Assembly: GCA_021160625.1 (NCBI GenBank)
Contig: JAGHCE010000081.1
Coordinates: forward strand, 1 to 6,784
DNA length: 6,784 nucleotides
DNA from: Planctomycetota bacterium
GTDB taxonomy: Bacteria; Planctomycetota; DG-23; SLPQ01
Direction of reading: 5' to 3'
Part shown: positions 1-5,472 of the stretch, piece after piece
Numbering within the stretch: position 1 is the stretch's first letter
Layout: every line of letters begins with the position of its first letter
Position numbers and translations under genes: made by a program
The notes under the pieces: generated by a model
Told to the model about the DNA's origin: nothing
Databases searched by the model: none
Seen by the model: only the letters and a program-made list of their open reading frames with translations

Positions 1-1
1 C

Positions 2-1144
2 GCCTCCTCGAACGACATTTCCAGGCGGGGCCTGAAGCTGTTGGCCAAAGCCGCCGCCGAGATCGCGCGCAACCAGGCGGAGGTGCCGGACTTTCCCGGT
101 CTTCCCGGAGCCTCGGCCATAGCCCAGGTCGAGGCCTATTCGAGGGAGACCGCCGAGATCACGCCCGCCGCCCGCGCGGCGATGGCGAGGGATGTGATAA
201 GGCCGGCCGCAGCTACGAAATCGAACGCATCGGGCGTCATTTCAAACAGCGAATCCACTATGGCCGTGGCGAACTCCCTGGGCATCCGGACGTCTTCCCG
301 GACGAGCGAGTTCGCAGCAAGCACCGTCATCGAGAACGGCGGCGGCTCCGGCTGGGCAGGGGCCGCCAGCTGGACGAGGCGCCGGGTGAACGTGGGCAAT
401 ATGGGTCGCAGGGCGTTGAAGATATGCCTCGAATCCGCCGAACCGCAGGCGCTCCCGCCCGGCGACTACCCGGTAATTCTCCAGCCGCAGGCGGTGGCGG
501 GCCTCGTCTCGTATATGGCCTACGTCGGCTTCGGCGCGCAGAGCCTCTTCGAGGGCCGCTCGTTCCTGTCGCACCGCATCGGCGAGAAGGTTATGCATGA
601 GTCGGTCTCCATCTGGGATGACGGGCTCGACGGCGAGGGACTGCCGGCGGCGTTTGATTTCGAGGGCGTGCCCAAGCGCCGCGTCAACCTCATCGACAAG
701 GGCGTCGCCAAGAGCGTCGTCTACGACACTTACTGGGCGGCCAAGGCCGGCATTGTCTCAACCGGGCATGCTATGCCGGCGGGCTTTTCCGAGGGGCCGC
801 TGCCGACCAACCTCTTTATGGCGCCCGGCGGGAGCTCTGCGGCGGAGATGATCGCCTCGTCCGAGCGGGCCGTTCTCGTCACGCGATTCCACTACGTAAA
901 TATCGCCGACCCGAAGCAGGGGATACTCACGGGCCTTACCAGGGACGGCACATTTCTCGTCGAGAACGGCGCGGTTGCGCACCCTGTGAAGAACCTGAGG
1001 TTCACCGAGAATATGCTCGCCGCGTTTTCGAAGGTGGAGGCCGTATCCGCCGAGAGGTCGCTGGAAGAAGCGATGCTGGGACCGGCGCTTGTGCCTGCGG
1101 TCAAGATCTCGTCCTTCCGGTTTACCGGTAGCACCGATTTATGA
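2..1144 (+). CDS. pmbA: TldE/PmbA-type protein of the TldD/PmbA family, 5' end missing
   Basis: The reading frame is open from the left edge, so the true start lies outside the window; 380 codons remain of a family usually about 430-480 residues long. Counting from the first visible codon, recognisable family stretches are SNSESTMAVANSLG (about 82-95), the region around EGRSFLSHRIGEKV (184-197), FHYVNIADPKQG followed by TGLTRDGTF (296-318), and NLRFTENMLAAF (332-343). TldD carries a zinc-binding HExxxH motif, while its partner TldE/PmbA lacks it. No HExxxH is present here, which points to the TldE/PmbA side. In characterised systems TldD-TldE form a heterodimeric cytosolic peptidase that degrades or matures unfolded or modified peptides. 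A tldD gene would be expected just upstream, outside the window. The gene ends at TGA 1142-1144. Family membership is firm; the TldE assignment rests on the missing metal motif and the C-terminal pattern. Confidence 0.87.
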   Translation, partial: ASSNDISRRGLKLLAKAAAEIARNQAEVPDFPGLPGASAIAQVEAYSRETAEITPAARAAMARDVIRPAAATKSNASGVISNSESTMAVANSLGIRTSSRTSEFAASTVIENGGGSGWAGAASWTRRRVNVGNMGRRALKICLESAEPQALPPGDYPVILQPQAVAGLVSYMAYVGFGAQSLFEGRSFLSHRIGEKVMHESVSIWDDGLDGEGLPAAFDFEGVPKRRVNLIDKGVAKSVVYDTYWAAKAGIVSTGHAMPAGFSEGPLPTNLFMAPGGSSAAEMIASSERAVLVTRFHYVNIADPKQGILTGLTRDGTFLVENGAVAHPVKNLRFTENMLAAFSKVEAVSAERSLEEAMLGPALVPAVKISSFRFTGSTDL

Positions 1145-1152
1145 GGAAACAT

Positions 1153-1275
1153 ATGTCCATAATGCCGCGCACAGCGTTTCCGGCCATATCCGCAGCCGGA
1201 CCCGCCGCACCGGGAGCGGCATTCCACCGGCCGGCCGAAGGGAGTGCATCACCAGGAAGGAGTACGTCACTGTGA
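1153..1275 (+). CDS. possible small ORF (40 aa) between pmbA and carA
   Basis: An ATG at 1153 is preceded by GAGGA at 1143-1147, overlapping the pmbA stop and five bases from the ATG. The frame stays open for 40 codons and ends at TGA 1273-1275, overlapping the carA GTG start (1272-1274) in the arrangement GTGA. This is the classic geometry of translational coupling. The product begins MSIMPRTAFPAISAAG and is rich in Ala, Pro, Ser and Gly, with no recognisable domain, membrane segment or run of regulatory codons such as Arg. Against it: third codon positions are less GC-rich than in the neighbouring genes, and 40 open codons is not surprising in GC-rich DNA. It could be a leader peptide coupling carA translation, or chance. 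Confidence 0.22.
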   Translation: MSIMPRTAFPAISAAGPAAPGAAFHRPAEGSASPGRSTSL

Positions 1276-2390
1276 AGGCGCTGCTGGTCCTCGAAGACGG
1301 CACAACCTACCAGGGGCAGGCTTTCGGCGCCCCCGGAGAGGCCGCCGGAGAGGTCGTATTCAACACGTCTATGACCGGGTACCAGGAGATATTGACCGAC
1401 CCGTCGTACAAGGGCCAGATAGTCACGATGACCTATCCGCTTATCGGCAACTACGGCGTCAACCCCGAGGACGTGGAGTCGGCCGTGCCGCAGGTGGAGG
1501 GCTTTGTTGTGCGGGAGATCTCAAGGACAGCCTCCAACTACCGGGCGACCGGCACGCTCGACGAGTACCTCTGCGAGCACGGCATTTGCGGCATCACGGG
1601 CGTGGACACGAGGGCGCTCACGCGGCATATCCGCCTTGCGGGGACGATGAGGGGCGTCATATCGACAGGCGATGACCCGGACGCGCTGCTGGAAAAGGCC
1701 AACTCCGTTGCCTCGATGCTTGGGGCTGATTTCGTAAAGGTCGTTACGCGGGAGGAGCCTGCGGTCTGGTCGGAGTCGATTCGTGAGGAGCTCGAGCTCG
1801 ACACGGCCGATGTGCCGTCGCCGGCCTACCGGGTCGTGGCGATCGACTACGGCCTCAAGGCCAACATCGCCCGGCTCCTGGTAAGGTACGGGTTCGAGGT
1901 GACGATCGTGCCGGCGGACCTCTCTGCGGCCGAGATAGCCCGGTTCGACCCGCAGTGCATCTTCCTTTCCAACGGCCCCGGCGACCCGGCGGCGGTGACC
2001 TACGCCGTCGAGACGATACGCGAGATTCTACCCCGGTATCCGACGTTCGGGATATGCCTCGGGCACCAGCTGATGGGGCTGGCCCTGGGGGCGAAGACCT
2101 ACAAGATGAAGTTCGGCCACCGGGGGGCAAACCAGCCTGTCCAGGACATCAAAACCGGCAAGGTCGCCATAACCAGCCAGAATCACGGCTTCGCGGTGGA
2201 CTCCTCCACGCTGGACACGTCCGGCGTGGAGGTAACCGAGATAAACCTGAACGACCGAACGGTCGAAGGGATTGCACACAAGGAATTGCCGGCCTTTTCG
2301 GTGCAGTACCACCCAGAGGCCTCACCCGGCCCGCACGACACGAGACACCTGTTCTCCAGGTTCCGCCGCCTCGTCAAGGAAGCCCTCTAA
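1272..2390 (+). CDS. carA: carbamoyl phosphate synthetase small (glutaminase) subunit
   Basis: CarA hydrolyses glutamine and channels ammonia to CarB, which makes carbamoyl phosphate for pyrimidine and arginine synthesis in the cytosol. The product is 372 aa, close to known CarA proteins. The N-terminal CPSase small-chain domain spans about residues 1-155, including FNTSMTGYQEILTDPSY (30-46) and GITGVDTRALTRHIR (107-121). The class I glutamine amidotransferase domain spans about 187-372. It has SNGPGDP (233-239), the nucleophile Cys262 in GICLGHQ, and the catalytic pair His347 and Glu349 in QYHPE. The start is GTG 1272 because AGGAAGGAG (1254-1262) lies nine bases upstream and the protein then begins MKALLVLEDG like other CarA proteins; the frame is open further upstream but overlaps pmbA. 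carB is not adjacent: a repeat begins six bases after the stop. All key residues are present. Confidence 0.97.
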   Translation: MKALLVLEDGTTYQGQAFGAPGEAAGEVVFNTSMTGYQEILTDPSYKGQIVTMTYPLIGNYGVNPEDVESAVPQVEGFVVREISRTASNYRATGTLDEYLCEHGICGITGVDTRALTRHIRLAGTMRGVISTGDDPDALLEKANSVASMLGADFVKVVTREEPAVWSESIREELELDTADVPSPAYRVVAIDYGLKANIARLLVRYGFEVTIVPADLSAAEIARFDPQCIFLSNGPGDPAAVTYAVETIREILPRYPTFGICLGHQLMGLALGAKTYKMKFGHRGANQPVQDIKTGKVAITSQNHGFAVDSSTLDTSGVEVTEINLNDRTVEGIAHKELPAFSVQYHPEASPGPHDTRHLFSRFRRLVKEAL

Positions 2391-2395
2391 AGGGG

Positions 2396-2461
2396 GAGGG
2401 CTTCGCCCCCTTTCTGCTACGGGGGCCGCAGACGTTGTCTGCGGCAATCAACTGACCTTCC
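2396..2461 (+). repeat. 66-bp intergenic stem-loop repeat, copy A
   Basis: This copy starts five bases after the carA stop codon. Its parts in order are a small GGGC-TTC-GCCC hairpin with a pyrimidine tract (TTTCT), the constant block TGCTACGGGGGCC, a perfect 9-bp stem (GCCGCAGAC / GTCTGCGGC, 2425-2445) closed by the loop GTT, and a constant tail ATCAACTGACCTTCC. By hand alignment it matches copy B at 59 of 66 positions. The last six bases extend into the perfect palindrome CCTTCCGGAAGG (2456-2467). The hairpin next to the carA stop could also act as a weak transcription terminator. No matching named repeat family is known to me. Confidence 0.9.
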
Positions 2462-2493
2462 GGAAGGCTATGTGCTACTGGCGGCCGTGTAGG

Positions 2494-2509
2494 GCGCGCC
2501 TTGGCGCGC
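2494..2509. repeat. GC-rich inverted repeat between repeat copies A and B
   Basis: Arms GCGCGCC and GGCGCGC (7 bp, perfect) are separated by TT. It sits in the 50-bp spacer between the two tandem copies of the 66-bp repeat. Different GC-rich palindromes also follow copies B and C, so this may be a variable module of the same element. Confidence 0.55.
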
Positions 2510-2511
2510 GC

Positions 2512-2577
2512 GAGGGCTTCGCCCCCTTTTTGCTACGGGGGCCACGGACGTTGTCCGAGGCGATCAACTGGCCTTCC
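2512..2577 (+). repeat. 66-bp intergenic stem-loop repeat, copy B
   Basis: This copy has the same orientation and length as copy A, 50 bp further on. It carries GGGC-TTC-GCCC followed by TTTTT, the constant block TGCTACGGGGGCC, a stem GCCACGGAC / GTCCGAGGC around GTT (2541-2561; one A-A mismatch), and the tail ATCAACTGGCCTTCC. Relative to copy A, the sixth stem pair changes from A-T to G-C on both arms, so pairing is kept. Confidence 0.9.
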
Positions 2578-2616
2578 AAGGGCGCGGCAAGCGGTGCCCC
2601 TACGGATGGTATGTGC

Positions 2617-2640
2617 CACGGCGGGTCTTGCCCCGCCGTG
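2617..2640. repeat. 9-bp perfect hairpin between convergent carA and cstA
   Basis: Arms CACGGCGGG (2617-2625) and CCCGCCGTG (2632-2640) enclose the loop TCTTGC. It lies 46 bp past the cstA stop codon in the direction of cstA transcription and about 40 bp beyond repeat copy B. There is no U-run on either strand, so it is not a textbook intrinsic terminator. It could stabilise mRNA 3' ends, slow polymerase between the convergent genes, or be the palindromic part of the repeat element. Confidence 0.6.
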
Positions 2641-2686
2641 TGGATCATATTACGCGCGCGGCAACCAGCGCCCCTTCATTTCTTGC

Positions 2687-4549
2687 CTACTGCGGTGCCT
2701 GGTCCGGTGCGGGGGCGCGCCTGGCTTTTGCAACCGTCACCAGCGACTCGACGGCCAGCCAGAGGGCCACGATGATGAGGACCGATCCGACAATTACCAC
2801 CGACCAGGAACGAAGTTCGGGGTGGTCGGCGTTCCAGCCCTTGAGGATGTTTGTGACCATCGACCAGGACGTTACGACGAGCATAAAGGCAAAGGGCACG
2901 GCGGTATAAACGGAAGGCCTGCGCTTCTTGATAAGATATACCGTTATGACCAAAAGCGCCAGGGCCGCCATCAGCTGGTTCGTGGTGCCGAAAATCCGCC
3001 AGAGGATAATGCCGGCGGGCTTGTAGACGGTGGCGCCGCCGGGGCCAGCCGCAGGGACCTTCCAGAGGGCGACCGCCGCGAGCGCCGTTACTGCGATGAG
3101 GCTTGAAAGGTACCGCTTGAAATACTTCTTGAGATTGACCGTGTCGGCGAATTCCTCGATGTTGTACCTCAGCAGCCTCGTGCCCGTGTCAAGCGTCGTC
3201 ATTGCAAATCCCACGACCACCACCGCCATAAGCGCCGCCCCGTATGCAGGCGGTATCCCGAAGACGTGAAGGAAGGTTCCCGACCCGGTGAAAAACGGCT
3301 GGAGCTTGCTGCCCAGCGACCCGGTAACCTTGCCCCAGCTGGAGTAGGTCCCGGCCCAGTCAGTGCCGACTCCCGCCGTGCAGGCCAGCACCACCAACAG
3401 CGCCAGGAGCCCCTCGGTAAGCATCCCGCCGTAGGCGATAAGGCGCGCACTCTTGGCCTTGTCCAGCTGTCTTGCCGTGGTTCCGGAGGAGACCAGGCTG
3501 TGAAAGCCGCTTATGGCCCCGCAGGCGATCGTGATGAAAAGCAGAGGGATCATACTTGGAAGGTCCCCCGCGTGGTTGACGGCGGGCGCGGCGATCTTCG
3601 GATGCAGGATAAGGACGCCGAGGAAAAGACCTCCCAGGCCTATGTAGAGCTGGTAAGAGTTGAGGTAGTCGCGCGGCTGCAAGAGCAGCCATACGGGCAG
3701 GATGCTTGCCACCAGCGCGTATCCCAGGAGAATGAATATCCACGTGGTCGTTGCGTTGTCGGCGGCATTCTTGACAACCCCGGCCCGCCCCGCAAGCCCT
3801 GCATCCTCGAAGTACTTCTCGACGGTCCCCGGCCGCGAGTCGTCGGTAAGAGCGCCGGACTCCTTCGCCTGGGAAATCTCCCGGCGCACATCGGTGCCCA
3901 GAAATGCCTTGTAAAGGCAGACCGGGTGACCAAGCCCCGTCCATATCAACAGGAACATCAGCCCAAGTCCCACCACCGTCGCGACGGGCACGCCGACCTT
4001 GAGCTTATAGACCGCCCAGCCCATCCCCACCGCCACGATCATCAGCCCGAAAACCGGGATGACGGCCTGCGGGTACGCCTTGGCGAAGAGCTGCCCGACA
4101 ATCAGCGCGAATACGCCCATCGCCAGGGCCAACAGAAAGAATATCACGATGAGGAAGAGCACCCTGCCGCGCCGGCCCAGGATGGAGCCCGTCAGGTCCC
4201 CTATTGAACGGCCCTGGTGTTTCAAGGACACCGTCAGCGAGCCGAAGTCGTGCACCGCACCCAGAAACACGCACCCCAGCAGTATCCACAAAGTGGCGGG
4301 CAGCCACCCCCATATCACTGCTATCGCCGGACCGGCTATGGGTCCGAGCCCCGCGATCGATGCGAAATGGTGTCCGTAGAGAACCGATGCTCTGGCCGGT
4401 ACGTAGTCCACACCGTCAGTCAGGGTATGAGCAGGTGTCTCGCCTACCTCCTGCACGCGAAACACCTTGCGGCCCAGGTACCTTGCATAGAAATAGTACG
4501 CCACAAGGTAGAACACCACCCCGAATACCGCCACAACCGCCGCGTTCAT
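2687..4549 (-). CDS. cstA: CstA-family carbon starvation protein (membrane transporter)
   Basis: A 620-aa, strongly hydrophobic protein with many membrane segments. CstA-family proteins import peptides or pyruvate when carbon is scarce. Family hallmarks are DGVDYVPARASVLYGHHFAS (45-64), GWLPATLWILLGCVFLGAVHDF (81-102, split across two blocks), LPVWLLLQPRDYLNSY (284-299), SGFHSLVSSGTTARQL (347-362), TTLDTGTRLLRY (451-462) and RIFGTTNQLMAALAL (518-532). It is shorter than E. coli CstA and BtsT (about 700 aa), as in many other phyla. Residues about 211-265 form a long hydrophilic stretch before the LPVWLLL segment, which looks like an inserted loop. The start is ATG 4549 with GGGGAG (4561-4556) six bases upstream. 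It lies 60 bp downstream of the EIIA-like gene with no terminator between them, so the two are probably co-transcribed. The actual substrate cannot be told from sequence. Confidence 0.95.
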   Translation of the reverse strand: MNAAVVAVFGVVFYLVAYYFYARYLGRKVFRVQEVGETPAHTLTDGVDYVPARASVLYGHHFASIAGLGPIAGPAIAVIWGWLPATLWILLGCVFLGAVHDFGSLTVSLKHQGRSIGDLTGSILGRRGRVLFLIVIFFLLALAMGVFALIVGQLFAKAYPQAVIPVFGLMIVAVGMGWAVYKLKVGVPVATVVGLGLMFLLIWTGLGHPVCLYKAFLGTDVRREISQAKESGALTDDSRPGTVEKYFEDAGLAGRAGVVKNAADNATTTWIFILLGYALVASILPVWLLLQPRDYLNSYQLYIGLGGLFLGVLILHPKIAAPAVNHAGDLPSMIPLLFITIACGAISGFHSLVSSGTTARQLDKAKSARLIAYGGMLTEGLLALLVVLACTAGVGTDWAGTYSSWGKVTGSLGSKLQPFFTGSGTFLHVFGIPPAYGAALMAVVVVGFAMTTLDTGTRLLRYNIEEFADTVNLKKYFKRYLSSLIAVTALAAVALWKVPAAGPGGATVYKPAGIILWRIFGTTNQLMAALALLVITVYLIKKRRPSVYTAVPFAFMLVVTSWSMVTNILKGWNADHPELRSWSVVIVGSVLIIVALWLAVESLVTVAKARRAPAPDQAPQ

Positions 4550-4609
4550 TTTGATCTCCCCTGTAAGGCGTTTCCCCCGGTTTCATCTATCCGGACGCGG
4601 GGGCCCCTT

Positions 4610-5059
4610 TTAGTATTCCTTCAATATGTCGTACATACTTTCGGGGCTTTCGGCGCCGACTACGGCATTGCGGATTGTCTCGTTCTTGAGCAGAAGCGTC
4701 ACCCGCGCCAAGGCCCTTATGTACTGCGACTGCTGAGAGTCGCTTGCGCCTATCATCACAACGATATTTACGGGCTTGTCGTCAAGCGCCCCGTAGCTGA
4801 TGCCCTTTTTCGTTTTGCCGAGGGCCGCCACGATGTTGTCGACCGACGCAATCTTTGCGTGCGGCACGGCTATGCCGAGGCCGATCCCCGTGGAGAGTAT
4901 GCTCTCGCGGTCCAGGATCGCCTGCAAAAGAGCGTCCCCGTCGTGGACCTCCGGGGCGCTTGCCAGCACCTCCACCATCTCCTTTAGCACGTCGTCCTTG
5001 GACGTGCTTTTGAGCTCGACGATCCTCTCCGGCGTCACCAGGTCCGCAATTCTCACCAT
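4610..5059 (-). CDS. PTS EIIA type-2 domain protein (fructose/PtsN-like)
   Basis: A 149-aa single-domain protein of the PTS EIIA type-2 (fructose/mannitol/nitrogen) fold. The phosphorylatable histidine is His67 in GIAVPHAKI (62-70), preceded by RESILSTGIGLG (51-62). The C-terminal half, with VNIVVMIGASDSQQ (97-110) and ALARVTLLLKN (116-126), is typical of the family. With no EIIB or EIIC domain, it is more likely a regulatory phospho-relay protein like EIIA-Ntr than part of a sugar permease; no HPr or EI gene is in the window. The start is ATG 5059, with GGAGGAA (5071-5065) five bases upstream. The frame continues upstream to 5266 but that part runs through the ribosome binding site and a repeat, and has no family match. 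It is followed after 60 bp by cstA, which suggests a link between EIIA phosphorylation and carbon-starvation uptake (inference). Confidence 0.93.
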   Translation of the reverse strand: MVRIADLVTPERIVELKSTSKDDVLKEMVEVLASAPEVHDGDALLQAILDRESILSTGIGLGIAVPHAKIASVDNIVAALGKTKKGISYGALDDKPVNIVVMIGASDSQQSQYIRALARVTLLLKNETIRNAVVGAESPESMYDILKEY

Positions 5060-5083
5060 ATCCGTTCCTCCAACAAATGCCGA

Positions 5084-5106
5084 ATGCCGCTGTAGTGAAG
5101 CGGCAT
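5084..5106 (-). promoter_or_regulatory. 8-bp hairpin in the leader of the EIIA-cstA operon
   Basis: Arms ATGCCGCT and AGCGGCAT pair perfectly around a 7-base loop. The structure ends 12 bases before the Shine-Dalgarno of the EIIA-like gene. On the - strand, the 3' arm (GCGGCATT) is followed directly by a near copy (TCGGCATTTG) that runs up to the ribosome binding site. The 5' arm could in principle pair with either. This could be a translational control structure or transcription factor operator; no known riboswitch is recognised. Confidence 0.4.
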
Positions 5107-5214
5107 CACCGCCGGTCGCACGCCGCAAAGCCCCTCGTTCCCCGCGCGTACGAAACACGATTCTACCCCTCGGCACCCGCAGGTAACAGAACTTTTTACT
5201 CGGATGCCGCCGGG

Positions 5215-5280
5215 GAGGCTTCACCCCCCTTTTTGCTACGGGGGCCACGGGCGTTGCCCAAGGCAATCAACTGACCTTCC
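5215..5280 (+). repeat. 66-bp intergenic stem-loop repeat, copy C
   Basis: A third copy of the element found after carA, about 2.6 kb away, between the EIIA leader and the rRNA terminator. It keeps TGCTACGGGGGCC and ATCAACTGACCTTCC exactly. The stem is GCCACGGGC / GCCCAAGGC around GTT (5244-5264), with the outer three and inner four pairs intact and two mismatches in the middle. Relative to copy B, the eighth pair changes from A-T to G-C on both arms. The 5' hairpin is altered by a lost G, a G-to-A change and an extra C, but the T-tract after it remains. It lies opposite to the transcription of both neighbouring units. Confidence 0.88.
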
Positions 5281-5282
5281 GC

Positions 5283-5302
5283 GGGCGAGGCGTGCCTCGC
5301 CC
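5283..5302. repeat. GC-rich palindrome directly after repeat copy C
   Basis: Arms GGGCGAGGC and GCCTCGCCC (9 bp, perfect) are separated by GT. It begins two bases after the end of repeat copy C and lies just beyond the rRNA terminator in the direction of rRNA transcription. It may be a variable palindromic module belonging to the repeat, or a back-up stem-loop after the terminator. Confidence 0.6.
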
Positions 5303-5308
5303 CTGAAG

Positions 5309-5343
5309 AAAAAGGCCCGCCCGGGATTCCGGACGGGCCTTTT
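5309..5343 (-). terminator. intrinsic terminator of the rRNA operon
   Basis: On the - strand RNA the stem GGCCCGUCCGG / CCGGGCGGGCC (11 bp including one G-U wobble) closes on the loop AAUC and is followed by UUUUU (5313-5309). It begins about a dozen bases after the mature 5S 3' end. The central pair is a G-U wobble only in the - strand transcript and an A-C mismatch in + strand RNA, so the element is best suited to stopping rRNA transcription. A-runs on its other side could give weak function from the + strand. Confidence 0.9.
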
Positions 5344-5351
5344 GATTTTAA

Positions 5352-5459
5352 GCCCGGCGATACCTACTTTCGCACGTAAGCACTATCATCGGCGCAGGAT
5401 GCTTAACTGCCGTGTTCGGAATGGGAACGGGTGTTTCCATCCTGCTATGGTCACCGGAC
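5352..5459 (-). rRNA. rrf: 5S ribosomal RNA
   Basis: On the - strand the gene carries the conserved 5S elements CCGAACACGGCAGTTAAGC and the flanking helix sequences. The terminal helix I is visible as GUCCGGUG (from 5459) pairing with CGCCGGGC (ending 5352), eight pairs with G-U wobbles. This sets the ends to within a base or two and gives a length of about 108 nt. It sits downstream of 23S on the same strand, but separated by about 1.07 kb that holds two protein genes. An AU-rich linker of 13 bases separates it from the preceding stop codon, and an intrinsic terminator follows. Confidence 0.97.
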
Positions 5460-5472
5460 AATTTTCAAAAAG

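Noticed and set aside
584..601. HES motif (VMHESVSIW) in the PmbA-like protein as a metal site
   Set aside because: The TldD signature needs a second His (HExxxH); here the sequence after HE does not supply it.
1089..1271. Upstream extension of the carA frame to an ATG at 1089
   Set aside because: It overlaps the end of pmbA, has no CarA similarity, and the GTG at 1272 has a strong Shine-Dalgarno and the expected N-terminus.
3266..4207. Long open frame of 313 codons opposite cstA
   Set aside because: It is a shadow of the GC-rich cstA gene; the product is rich in Arg, Gln and Pro without a recognisable domain, and cstA matches its family throughout.
5160..5188. TAGAAT on the - strand (5165-5160) as a -10 box for the EIIA-cstA operon
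   Set aside because: Nothing resembling TTGACA lies 16-18 bases upstream, so a promoter call is not supported by sequence alone.
5060..5266. Upstream extension of the EIIA frame to 5266
   Set aside because: The extra 69 codons run through the Shine-Dalgarno, the leader hairpin and repeat copy C, and resemble no EIIA sequence.
2401..5274. Similar peptide endings (LLRGP..TLS.AIN type) in several short frames
   Set aside because: These are translations of the 66-bp repeat copies, not a conserved protein domain.
2396..5280. Three similar repeats as a possible CRISPR array
   Set aside because: The copies are 66 bp with internal stems, two are 50 bp apart and the third is 2.6 kb away; there is no regular spacing, spacer set or cas gene.
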